DNA of 64,000 nt, taken from Aquimarina megaterium XH134. GTDB lineage: Bacteria; Bacteroidota; Bacteroidia; Flavobacteriales; Flavobacteriaceae. The notes under the pieces were generated by a model. It saw only the letters and a list, made by a program, of their open reading frames with translations. It ran no database searches and was not told the DNA's origin. This document shows positions 1-8,343 of the stretch, piece after piece. The DNA lies in contig NZ_JACB01000017.1 in the NCBI RefSeq assembly GCF_000520975.1, positions 90,284-154,283 of the forward strand, given 5' to 3'. Positions within the stretch are counted from its first letter, which is position 1; each line of letters opens with the position of its first letter. Made by a program: the position numbers and the translations under genes.

Positions 1-309
1 TCCATACAATAATGTTTCTGTATCACTTTGAGATCTAAACTCAACATTACTTAACTCATTTTTCCTAAGCTCTTTATGATTATATATTTCACCATTAAAA
101 ACAATTACATACCTCTTATCTTGAGAAATCATAGGTTGATTTCCTTTTTCTGAAAGATCAACTATTGATAACCTTGTTTGACCTAGATAAAATTTATCTC
201 CTAAAACATCGTCTATATTGTCTGGTCCCCTATGCGTTAATAGTTCTAATAATTTTTCATTTGAAAATTGCTCATATCTGTCACCGAAATACCCTATTAT
301 ACCACACAT
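1..309 (-). CDS. asnB: Asparagine synthase-type amidotransferase, N-terminal part (3' end outside window)
   Basis: Reading leftward from the ATG at 309, the protein begins MCGIIGYFGD, so Cys2 becomes the N-terminal nucleophile of a class II glutamine amidotransferase after Met removal. About 103 codons are visible. They include the conserved blocks THRGPD, RLSIVDLS and FNGEIYNH, and end near the SDTE motif of the glutaminase domain. The C-terminal synthetase (PP-loop) domain lies beyond the left edge. This is the third AsnB-type gene of the locus, after those at 6417 and 19865. In surface-polysaccharide loci such proteins often amidate hexuronic acids (WbpS-like) rather than make free asparagine; that role is inferred here. 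It is separated from the preceding gene by about 370 bases and has its own candidate -7 box, so it may be a separate unit. Confidence 0.9.
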   Translation of the reverse strand, partial: MCGIIGYFGDRYEQFSNEKLLELLTHRGPDNIDDVLGDKFYLGQTRLSIVDLSEKGNQPMISQDKRYVIVFNGEIYNHKELRKNELSNVEFRSQSDTETLLYG

Positions 310-681
310 AAACTATTTTTTCTTCTTATTTCACTTCTAATCAAAGCAAATATATTTATCTGACAAAAGTAGATAAATGCTTGTGAAAAATGACATTGAA
401 AAACTCTTTTTCGTTTAAAAATTTTATCATCAAAAAAATATCTTTTAAGGGTTTGAATAACTTTGATTACTTAAGTTTCAGTAAGCTAATTTCTTTTCAA
501 GATCTACTAAGTATAGTTGTTTTCTGCTTTTATCTTTTACAAACAACACAACACCCTATATTAATATTCTAAAAAACCTTTTCTAAAAACTAAACAATTA
601 AAACTCCATCTGTGTCCAAAACATGCATTTTTCTCTTTTCAAAGAAAACATCAGTAACTGTTTTTTAATAAAATTTTGCTA
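310..681. other. Intergenic region between two polysaccharide genes
   Basis: About 370 very AT-rich bases lie between the 3' end of the glycosyltransferase at 682 and the start of the asparagine synthase at 309. A 60-codon open frame on the plus strand (390-572) has low-complexity Phe/Lys/Ser-rich content, no recognisable family and no promoter I can see, so I do not call it a gene. A candidate -7 box for the left gene lies at 347-354. No convincing terminator was seen. Confidence 0.6.
347..354 (-). promoter_or_regulatory. Candidate flavobacterial -7 promoter box
   Basis: The plus strand reads CAAATATA, which is TATATTTG on the minus strand and matches the Bacteroidota -7 consensus TAnnTTTG. 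It would start transcription about 35 bases before the ATG at 309. I see no clear TTG -33 element at the expected distance, so confidence is limited. Confidence 0.35.
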
Positions 682-1791
682 TTAAAGAGATTTAAGTAAT
701 CGCTTAAACTTATGGCTTCCTATTTCTATAGTGTTATTATTTGCTATACGTTCTTTCGCATTATTTGCTATACGTTTTCGTTCATCTCTATCTTGAACAA
801 GTACTAATATTTTTTCTGCTAATTGATTTATATTACCAGCTTGAAACAAATATCCGTTTACATTATTTTGAATTAAGTCGGGTGTTGAACCTACTTTCGA
901 TGAAATTACGGGGAGACTTGATGCCATTGCTTCCATCAAAGCATTTGGATAGCCTTCTTTATAAGAAGCCAAAATATAAATATCACTTTCTTTAAAAAGT
1001 TCTAACTTATCACTTCCTTTAACCCAGCCTCTAAAATCAAACATATGGGTTAATTCTTTCCTTTCAACTATTTCAACTATTTCCTTAAAGGCATCTCCAT
1101 CACCTGCAATAATAAATTTAATCTTATTATTTCTTAGTTTGTCTGCTGCTTCTATAATGTCAAAAATACCTTTGTTCCTTGTTACCCATCCCAAAAATAA
1201 TATATTAATTGTTTTTTCAGGTGCTCTTTCAATATAAGCTGATCTATTATTGAAATATAAATTCGAATCAATCCAGTTGTGAATTACAGCATATTTATTT
1301 ATGTTTTCATCTCCTACCAAGTCTAAAAAAAATTCTTTCCAAAACTCGCTTTGACACAACACTATATCAACTTTGGATAAAACAAATTTTACCCACTTAC
1401 GAAAAAATAAGGATGAGCTTACATCGTCTAGAAGAAATCCAGATCGTGAAGCAAAAATCACTTTCTTTCTAAATAATTTAGACAATAAAGCCATTACTCC
1501 TTTTTCTACAAAACTAAATCCATCTGCAGAAAACAATATAACTATATCTATTTTACTTAAAATCAGATGCTTTATCAACTTATATATTCTTTTTACTGCA
1601 TTTATCGAACGTTCCCACATCCCTCTATGCTTATTGGTAGAGGCTGTAGAATCAATTAAAACCCAATTAAAATCATTCTTTAAAGCATTTATTAAAGTAT
1701 CACAAGCAAACATAACACCTCCTACATGTTTATACTTTGTTTTCTCGCTAAACGAACCTACAAAAAGAATGTTTTTATTGTTCATATTCAT
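682..1791 (-). CDS. Glycosyltransferase family 4 (GT-B fold)
   Basis: A 369-residue retaining glycosyltransferase with the two Rossmann halves of a GT-B enzyme. The C-terminal half carries a GT4-type entry strand (ILFLGWVTRNKG, about residue 198) and the nucleotide-sugar binding motif EGYPNALMEAMA with its paired glutamates (about residue 285), followed by LPVISSKVG. It should act at the cytoplasmic face of the inner membrane and add a sugar to the lipid-linked repeat unit; donor and acceptor cannot be read from sequence. Two in-frame ATGs (1791 and 1785) are equally plausible starts. The last 30 residues contain a short tandem duplication (RIANNAKERIANN). It is the last gene of the tightly packed run and follows the WD40 gene by about 30 bases. 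Confidence 0.85.
   Translation of the reverse strand: MNMNNKNILFVGSFSEKTKYKHVGGVMFACDTLINALKNDFNWVLIDSTASTNKHRGMWERSINAVKRIYKLIKHLILSKIDIVILFSADGFSFVEKGVMALLSKLFRKKVIFASRSGFLLDDVSSSLFFRKWVKFVLSKVDIVLCQSEFWKEFFLDLVGDENINKYAVIHNWIDSNLYFNNRSAYIERAPEKTINILFLGWVTRNKGIFDIIEAADKLRNNKIKFIIAGDGDAFKEIVEIVERKELTHMFDFRGWVKGSDKLELFKESDIYILASYKEGYPNALMEAMASSLPVISSKVGSTPDLIQNNVNGYLFQAGNINQLAEKILVLVQDRDERKRIANNAKERIANNNTIEIGSHKFKRLLKSL
736..776. repeat. 24-bp-period tandem duplication inside a glycosyltransferase gene
   Basis: The 17-base string ATTATTTGCTATACGTT occurs at 736-752 and again at 760-776, a period of 24 bases. It stays in frame and duplicates eight residues (RIANN units) in the C-terminal helix of the glycosyltransferase. 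It looks like a small, recent in-frame duplication. Confidence 0.8.
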
Positions 1792-1821
1792 AAAAAGTTA
1801 TTTTGATTTATAATTAAATGT

Positions 1822-2745
1822 TCACTTTAAAAACTTTTCTAAGTCCCATTTCAAAATTCTTTTGTCTCTTGAACAAGAGAATAGATTCCTAGCTTTAAGT
1901 GTTAATGAAAAAATATAATCTTTATGTCCGGAAAAACTTTTTTGAATTATATAGTCTTCAATCGTCATAAGCTTTATTGTTTTGTCCCAACTTGAAGAAA
2001 TCAAATATTTATGATCAATCAAAATTAAATCTGTTATTATGTTTTCATGTAACTTTATTGAATTAATATTATTTAGATTTATATCTAAAACATGAAGAGT
2101 TCCTTTGTCATCACCTATATATATTAAATTTCGATCGCTATTGAATAAAATACAGGTAATCATTTTCCCTAAATATTTTTCTCTTACAATTTTTTGTGCT
2201 TTATCATTTATCACTCTTATTTTTTTATCATGCCCTCCAACAATTATTTTATCATCAAAAATTGAGATAGCATTTAAAGTAGTTCCTGAAATATTTAACT
2301 CATAAAGTAATTGTCCCTTTATATTCCATTTTTTAAGTTGTCCTCTTTCTCCTATTGAAAAGAAATCGCTAGTATCATTAAAAAAACGAACCCGTTGAAG
2401 TAATCCTTGATCTGGATCAAATTTATACAACATTTCTTTGGGCTTAACTCCCCAAACAATAATTGAATTATCTTGATTCGTTGTTACTACATATTCGCCA
2501 TTTATAGATACATCAAAATCTAAAACAGCTGATCCAATTCCATTAAAAATAGTAGAATAACTGTTATCAAAAGTACTTAAGTGTATTTCGTTCTTATTAA
2601 ATTTATTAAAAAATAAGGCGTCCAAATTTTTATTATAAACTGTTTTAATAATTGGAAATCGAGAACTTAAAAAAACCTCTTTCTCTTGAGAAAAAGCTAG
2701 TCTTCCAAATAGAAAAACACACATTATAATTAATTTACTCTTCAT
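1822..2745 (-). CDS. Secreted WD40-repeat protein
   Basis: I place the start at the ATG at 2745 because it gives a normal signal peptide (MKSKLIIMCVFLFGRLAFSQ, cleavage after Ser-Gln or nearby). A longer frame upstream (to 2817) would put that signal inside the protein. The mature part, about 290 residues, is a run of WD40 blades with Trp-Asp-type endings such as NSIIVWGV, GQLKKWNI, DKTIKLMT and DKRILKWDLEK, so it is probably one beta-propeller. It should be exported to the periplasm or surface. The gene overlaps the end of the O-antigen ligase/polymerase gene by 11 bases, which implies translational coupling. No enzymatic function is visible; a scaffold or binding role in polysaccharide assembly is only a guess. 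Confidence 0.8.
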   Translation of the reverse strand: MKSKLIIMCVFLFGRLAFSQEKEVFLSSRFPIIKTVYNKNLDALFFNKFNKNEIHLSTFDNSYSTIFNGIGSAVLDFDVSINGEYVVTTNQDNSIIVWGVKPKEMLYKFDPDQGLLQRVRFFNDTSDFFSIGERGQLKKWNIKGQLLYELNISGTTLNAISIFDDKIIVGGHDKKIRVINDKAQKIVREKYLGKMITCILFNSDRNLIYIGDDKGTLHVLDINLNNINSIKLHENIITDLILIDHKYLISSSWDKTIKLMTIEDYIIQKSFSGHKDYIFSLTLKARNLFSCSRDKRILKWDLEKFLK

Positions 2746-3916
2746 TAGAATTGAAATTAATAAGTAATAAATAGAAGAAGGAAAAAAACACAATTCCTCT
2801 TTGCCTCTGCAAAACATTTTCTGTTAAGAAAAATATGCTTACTAAAATTAAAAAAATCAATAAAAGATTATTGGTTTGTTTGAATGCAATACGATAACCT
2901 TTAATGAGTATAACCACAAGAATACCAAAACCTATCAATCCAAATCTAAGTAATGAATCTAAATATTGATTATGACTATTATATTCATAAAAAATAAAAA
3001 AATTATTTCCTAACAAATAATTCCCATAATCTAATGCATTTTGGGCATCTCCAGTACCATATCCAAATATGGGATTCTCTTTATAAGAATTCCACCAACC
3101 TGACCATATCATCATTCTTTCTTGCATTGATGAAGATGCTTCGAGAAATCGAGACAAAAAATCGAAATAATAAACTATACTCAAAGAAATACAGATAAAT
3201 ACGAAAATTGTAATTAAATATCTCTTTTTTATCTTTTTAAGATTTATACTTAAATAAATTAGTAAAATTACAAGAAAAGAAACCATCCCTGTCCTTGATT
3301 GTAGAAAAAGGATTGGAATCAAAAAAACCAAAACAATTGATATAATTCCCACTTTCCTCCTTTTTGAAACTGTATTTAGAAACTCTTCTAATAAAAAAAA
3401 GGTATTAAAAATTAGAAACATCATATAATATGCAGGGTGAATATCTATTCTTTTTGTAAAACCGGAATAATACCACACATTAGTATTATCTGGGTGATAT
3501 AAAAAAGTATACAGATTAGTAAAAAAAAGGAAAAGGGATACGAATAGACAGCTAATACAAAATGACCATAGAATATTACTTTTTTGTTTTTTGCCTAAAT
3601 TTAACATGTTAAATGCAATAGGTAAAATTAAAAAAGGGATCATCTTTTGTAAATACTGTAATCCATCTTTGGTATTATCAGTATAAATCATACCTAAAAT
3701 AGTAACAACAAAAAAAGCAGTCAACATTTTACCTTTTGTAAATTGTAAAACTTGGCGGGGCCTGTTAAAATAAAAATTACCTAAGGCAAATAGTGATATA
3801 AAAATTATGCTTAAAGAATTAAAATTATGTTTTAAAGGAAGAGTAAAAACAATAAAACTAAAAAAAAAGACTGTTGCTTTTGGCGAATTAAAAAAAGATT
3901 GCAAATATTTTATCAT
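2735..3916 (-). CDS. O-antigen ligase / polymerase family membrane protein (Wzy_C type)
   Basis: A 393-residue polytopic inner-membrane protein with about ten hydrophobic segments. Near residue 280 to 320 it has the large periplasmic loop typical of WaaL/Wzy: GYGTGDAQ followed by YNSHNQYLD, where the His is the conserved residue of the Wzy_C domain (PF04932). It either ligates finished polysaccharide to a carrier or polymerises repeat units. A second polytopic candidate lies at 5016-6404, so ligase and polymerase roles may be split between the two. The frame ends 11 bases inside the WD40 gene, and it starts 2 bases after the glycosyltransferase at 3919. Confidence 0.8.
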   Translation of the reverse strand: MIKYLQSFFNSPKATVFFFSFIVFTLPLKHNFNSLSIIFISLFALGNFYFNRPRQVLQFTKGKMLTAFFVVTILGMIYTDNTKDGLQYLQKMIPFLILPIAFNMLNLGKKQKSNILWSFCISCLFVSLFLFFTNLYTFLYHPDNTNVWYYSGFTKRIDIHPAYYMMFLIFNTFFLLEEFLNTVSKRRKVGIISIVLVFLIPILFLQSRTGMVSFLVILLIYLSINLKKIKKRYLITIFVFICISLSIVYYFDFLSRFLEASSSMQERMMIWSGWWNSYKENPIFGYGTGDAQNALDYGNYLLGNNFFIFYEYNSHNQYLDSLLRFGLIGFGILVVILIKGYRIAFKQTNNLLLIFLILVSIFFLTENVLQRQRGIVFFSFFYLLLINFNSNEE

Positions 3917-3918
3917 CT

Positions 3919-5019
3919 TTAACTTAGCATTTCATTGTATTTTGTAATCATTTTGGATAACTGAAAATTATTTTCTGCAGTTATTCTAGATTGGGATTCT
4001 ATTTTTATCTTTTCTTCATTAGAGAGGTCCTTAAATTTTAGTAATTTATTTGCTAAATCAGTCACATCATTATTCTCAAATAAGAATCCATTAAAATTAT
4101 CTTTTATTATATAAGGATGATCATTCACATTACTCGCAATAACTGGTAATCCACATGCTAAACTTTCACAAATAGCATTAGGAAACCCTTCTCCAATAGA
4201 CGTGTGTACTAATACATCGGCAATGAGTAAATGATTTTGTACATTTTGAACTTTACCCATCCAGCTCCAATCGTCTTGTAAATTATAATTCGATATTAAA
4301 TCCTGACACTCTTTAAAATATTTATTTTCTTGCTCTAAGAATTCATAGGTTCTACCAAGCCAACTTATTTTAACTTCAATTTTATGTTTGTTTTTCAAAA
4401 TTTTAACTGCTTCTATCAAAAGTTTGACATTTTTATTTGAATTTACATGCCCTACACTTACTAAATTTAATCTATCTTTGGATTTAGCGTTTTCTTTAGT
4501 ACTAAAACTTTCTACGTTTAACCCATTTGGAATATAAACAATCTTATTCTTTAACTTGGGAAGAGACTTTTTTAAATAATTTGTCTGTGATAGTGAATTT
4601 ACCGATATCGTATTAGCAAATCTGTATAATTTTCGAATTATTTTTTCTTTAAAACCTTCCTTCTCTTTTGAATAAAAAGATCTTTCTGAAACTAAAACTT
4701 TCGTTTTAGAAAACGTAACTATTTTAAATAATAGCACATAAAAACTTGGTACAAATAAAAATGCTACTATTGCATCAAATCTTTGTTTTCTCATGAATAG
4801 AATAGCTCTAAAAATAGCAATTAAATCATATTTGTTTCGTTTATAGAACTTATTAATAGGAATATTGTTTTCTTCTAAAACATGTCCAAAATGATCTCCT
4901 TTATTATAGACCAAGAAACTCACCTCATTTCCTATTTCTTTTAATCCCACTCCTAAATTAGTGATTTGTCGTTGAGCTCCTCCCGAATTCAAGTTATCTA
5001 TTACTAAAAGTATTTTCAT
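3919..5019 (-). CDS. Glycosyltransferase family 4 (GT-B fold)
   Basis: A 366-residue GT4 enzyme. The N-terminus has the acceptor-side motif of this family (DNLNSGGAQRQITNLG, residues 8-23), where the Gly-Gly-Ala loop contacts the donor phosphates. The C-terminal domain has VSVGHVNSNKNVKLLIEA and the motif GEGFPNAICESLACGLPVIA with the paired Glu residues. It probably transfers one sugar of the repeat unit on undecaprenyl diphosphate. It overlaps the upstream membrane protein gene by four bases (ATGA), a sign of translational coupling. The donor sugar is unknown. Confidence 0.88.
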   Translation of the reverse strand: MKILLVIDNLNSGGAQRQITNLGVGLKEIGNEVSFLVYNKGDHFGHVLEENNIPINKFYKRNKYDLIAIFRAILFMRKQRFDAIVAFLFVPSFYVLLFKIVTFSKTKVLVSERSFYSKEKEGFKEKIIRKLYRFANTISVNSLSQTNYLKKSLPKLKNKIVYIPNGLNVESFSTKENAKSKDRLNLVSVGHVNSNKNVKLLIEAVKILKNKHKIEVKISWLGRTYEFLEQENKYFKECQDLISNYNLQDDWSWMGKVQNVQNHLLIADVLVHTSIGEGFPNAICESLACGLPVIASNVNDHPYIIKDNFNGFLFENNDVTDLANKLLKFKDLSNEEKIKIESQSRITAENNFQLSKMITKYNEMLS

Positions 5020-6404
5020 AATATCATTTTTACTATTAGATAAAGTAGTGTGCTAATCAATGATATAATCAAAAAAACCAACATATAATTATAAAATTGG
5101 TTTTTATGATTCAAAATATAATCAACAGAAATTAAAATCACTATAGGATAAATAAATAATAAATGTCTTTGCTCTCCTGTTGCTGTTCCAACCATAATTA
5201 AAACCAAAATCAAGAACCAAAAAAAAGTTTTTATAAAAACTCTTTTATCAGCATTTTTTTTTAATTGAAATGTATGAATAAAATATAATGGTGATAATAA
5301 ATACCAAAAAAGATTACCAACACCCAAAAATAAAGTAATCAAATTAAACTTATTCATAAAAAGTGGAGGAATCGGACTAAGATAAAAATAGATATAATAG
5401 ACAAACAATATAATGGGGTTATTTGAAAGACGAAGACGTAAGCCTAAAGAATTTTGTGCGGCTTCTTCTGTTGATAATTCCCGATAAAAATTTACAGTAT
5501 AACTAATATAATCCAGAATATCTGTAGTAGGAGGTGCTACTTTGGGTGCAGGCAATTGTATCGCCACAAAAAATAAAATCAATATCGCTAAAACAACTAC
5601 AGGAACTACCCGGTTTATAAAAAAAACAATATATACATTATTAGTATTGAATGCAGAATATAATAATATAAAAAATGTTATAAATACAGCACTAGATTTC
5701 CTTAAATAAAAAACACATAGCAATAGAATAAAAATTGGAATAAGTTTTTTTAAAAGATTTTTATCACTAATTACAAGATATACTATTACTAAAAAAATAG
5801 AAATAATCCAAGAATCTCTAATAATTACAGAAGAATAATAAATTATTGTAGGAAATAAAAGGCAAAAAACCGCTGCTTTTTTTGGAGTAATGGTATCCTT
5901 AAATAGTTTTAAACCTATTTTGTAGACAAAAGGTGCTATAAATGATCCTACGAAAGAATTTATGATATTAAGATGAAAAAAGAAGTTTGACTTGATACCA
6001 ATTATATTCAAAATTTTGAACCAATAAGCAAATACAAAAACATACAATTTATATTGTATAGCTCCCCATTCGAAATGTTCCTTATCAATCGAAAATACTT
6101 GAGCCCCTCTCGACAATTGATCAGCTATATTATAAAAAGCAAAGTCATCCTGTCCCAAAGAATACCAGGTCCCATTAAGAGACTGAAAACAAAGAGTAAT
6201 AATTACTGCACTACTCACATTAATGAAAAAAGAAATTTTTTGTAGTTTTTTTACAATTTCAAGTTGTTTTTTAAAAAACAATATCCCTAAATATTGAAAT
6301 AACAAAAAAGTAATAAAACTTGAGAAATCTCGATAATAAATCCCAAGCAATAGCAATAAAATTATTGAAGTAAAAAAAGTAAAGTGTATGGTTTTTAATT
6401 TCAT
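5016..6404 (-). CDS. Polytopic membrane protein, candidate Wzy-type polymerase
   Basis: A 462-residue protein made almost entirely of hydrophobic segments (about 11 to 12), with a larger loop near residues 80 to 110 that contains LGQDDFAFYNIADQLSRG. The acidic pair in that early loop recalls GT-C fold enzymes (GT39/PMT-like), so it could be either a lipid-linked-sugar glycosyltransferase or the Wzy polymerase that this Wzx/Wzz-type locus needs. I cannot choose between them from sequence alone. It lies 12 bases downstream of the asparagine synthase gene and overlaps the glycosyltransferase at 3919 by four bases. Confidence 0.65.
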   Translation of the reverse strand: MKLKTIHFTFFTSIILLLLLGIYYRDFSSFITFLLFQYLGILFFKKQLEIVKKLQKISFFINVSSAVIITLCFQSLNGTWYSLGQDDFAFYNIADQLSRGAQVFSIDKEHFEWGAIQYKLYVFVFAYWFKILNIIGIKSNFFFHLNIINSFVGSFIAPFVYKIGLKLFKDTITPKKAAVFCLLFPTIIYYSSVIIRDSWIISIFLVIVYLVISDKNLLKKLIPIFILLLCVFYLRKSSAVFITFFILLYSAFNTNNVYIVFFINRVVPVVVLAILILFFVAIQLPAPKVAPPTTDILDYISYTVNFYRELSTEEAAQNSLGLRLRLSNNPIILFVYYIYFYLSPIPPLFMNKFNLITLFLGVGNLFWYLLSPLYFIHTFQLKKNADKRVFIKTFFWFLILVLIMVGTATGEQRHLLFIYPIVILISVDYILNHKNQFYNYMLVFLIISLISTLLYLIVKMIL

Positions 6405-6416
6405 ATAATTAAATTT

Positions 6417-8312
6417 CTACATCCATTCATCATACCACATCTGAAAAACAATCATATACCATATATAGTCAAAAACACTATCATCTCCACTCAGATATAA
6501 CTTTTTATTCTTTAATGCGTAGGAAACATTAAATATTCCTTGACTATATAATCTTTTTTCATCAAAATAATTGAGTAATAAAGGTTTTAAATCTTTTCTA
6601 AACCATTCGATTAATGGAATTGAAAAACCTTTTTTGGGTCTATCAATCATTTCTCTTGGAACATACTTATGCGTAAGCTCTTTCAACAAATATTTAGTCG
6701 TTCCATTTTTAATTTTTAAGTTTTCCGGTAGTTGAGCAACAAATTCTATAATACGGTGATCTAATAGAGGTTCTCTTGATTCTAAAGATACAGCCATAGA
6801 AGCTCTATCGACTTTTGTAAGAATATCATCAACCAAATACGTCTTATAGTCCATCGCCAAACAAGTGTCTAATGAATTAGAACTAAGTCCAGAATTTTCA
6901 TTGAAGAAATTCTTTTTTACAGAAAAACTATTATTCATTGCTCGAAAAACCTCATTTTTACTCATTTTAGACACAGAAACCATCAACAAATCCTTCATTT
7001 GACTTTTGGACTTAAGAACAAAAGATAGTCCATCATAAAATGTATCAGTTTTAGGGGTTATATTATTAATGATAGCTTTGGATAGCTTTGTTCCAACTAC
7101 ATTTCCAATCATTGGTTGCAAAAACCCAGGAATATTGTTTAAGGTATTATAATTTTTTACTAAATTAAAATATCTATCATAACCCGCAAAAGTCTCATCA
7201 CCTCCATCAGCCGAAAGAGCAACAGTAACTTGATTTCTAGCCATTCTACTAACTAAAAATGTTGGAATTGCAGAGCTATCTCCAAAGGGTTCATCATACA
7301 TTATTGATAAACTTGGGATCACCTTTTTAGCATCATCTACAGTACAATAATATTCATTATGATCTGTACCTAAAAAAGTAGCAGTTTCTTTTGCATAGGT
7401 AGCTTCATTATATTTACTTTCATTAAACCCAATCGTAAAAGTTTTAATGTTTTCTGTAGTGTGTTTTTGCAATATCGCACTTAATATAGTACTATCATAA
7501 CCTCCGCTTAAGAACACGCCAACAGGCACATCTGCAATCATTCTATATTTAAAGGATGATATCAATATTTTTTCTAATTCATCTAAAGCATCTTTTTCAG
7601 AAATTTTTAGTTTCGGCTTATTATAATGATCATAAACATCCCAGTATTTATTAATCTGAAATTCTTTATTCTTTAAACTAATTTTCAAAAAATGTCCTGA
7701 TAAAAGTTTATGCGTATTTTTAAAGATAGAATGTGGTTGGGGCACATATCCATATTGAAAGAAAAGAGCTACTGAATCTAAATCTATTTCTTTTTTAAAA
7801 CTTGGATGTTGATGAAACGATTTTAATTCTGAAGAAAATAGAAACAATCCATCTTCATAATAATAATATAAGGGTTTTACCCCAGGTCTGTCTCGATAGA
7901 TAAATAATTCATCACTTTTTTTATCATAGATACAAAACGCAAACATTCCAATAAATTTATCTACTGCCTTTTCTCCCCATTGATCAAAAGCGTGTAAAAT
8001 AACTTCGGTATCAGAATCTGTAATAAAGCTATGATCTAACTCTTCTAATTCTTTTTTTATTTCTTTATAATTATAGAATTCCCCGTTAAATACAATAATT
8101 AAATTTTTGTACTCCATAGGTTGATTTGCGCTAGTAGACAAATCAATGATTGAAAGTCTTTTGTGTCCTAAACCCAATTGAAATTCATTGTTTTGAATAT
8201 ATCTAATACCATCTCCATCTGGACCTCGATGGCGTAATTGGCTGGTCATTAAACTAATAACTTGTTCATCAGTTTGCTTATTAAAATCTATAAAACCTGC
8301 TATCCCACACAT
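6417..8312 (-). CDS. asnB: Asparagine synthase (glutamine-hydrolysing) family amidotransferase
   Basis: I use the ATG at 8312 rather than one three codons upstream because Cys2 must follow the initiator Met (MCGIAGF). The product has 631 residues, the usual AsnB length. The glutaminase domain has RHRGPDGDG, LSIIDLS, FNGEFYN and SDTEVILHAF; the synthetase domain has an ATP PP-loop SGGYDST at about residues 269 to 275 and the downstream DKVDRASM and EPLLDHR blocks. Both halves therefore look active. Flanked by a flippase and a candidate polymerase, it more likely amidates a sugar carboxylate (WbpS-like) than serves asparagine supply; that is inference. Confidence 0.9.
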   Translation of the reverse strand: MCGIAGFIDFNKQTDEQVISLMTSQLRHRGPDGDGIRYIQNNEFQLGLGHKRLSIIDLSTSANQPMEYKNLIIVFNGEFYNYKEIKKELEELDHSFITDSDTEVILHAFDQWGEKAVDKFIGMFAFCIYDKKSDELFIYRDRPGVKPLYYYYEDGLFLFSSELKSFHQHPSFKKEIDLDSVALFFQYGYVPQPHSIFKNTHKLLSGHFLKISLKNKEFQINKYWDVYDHYNKPKLKISEKDALDELEKILISSFKYRMIADVPVGVFLSGGYDSTILSAILQKHTTENIKTFTIGFNESKYNEATYAKETATFLGTDHNEYYCTVDDAKKVIPSLSIMYDEPFGDSSAIPTFLVSRMARNQVTVALSADGGDETFAGYDRYFNLVKNYNTLNNIPGFLQPMIGNVVGTKLSKAIINNITPKTDTFYDGLSFVLKSKSQMKDLLMVSVSKMSKNEVFRAMNNSFSVKKNFFNENSGLSSNSLDTCLAMDYKTYLVDDILTKVDRASMAVSLESREPLLDHRIIEFVAQLPENLKIKNGTTKYLLKELTHKYVPREMIDRPKKGFSIPLIEWFRKDLKPLLLNYFDEKRLYSQGIFNVSYALKNKKLYLSGDDSVFDYIWYMIVFQMWYDEWM

Positions 8313-8343
8313 ATTAATCAAATATAAAACTAAAATAATCTAT

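Noticed and set aside
390..572. 60-codon plus-strand open frame in the left intergenic region
   Set aside because: Low-complexity composition, no family resemblance and no supporting promoter; AT-rich DNA gives such frames by chance.
2746..2817. Longer start of the WD40 protein
   Set aside because: It would bury a clear signal peptide and overlap the O-antigen ligase/polymerase gene by more than 80 bases.
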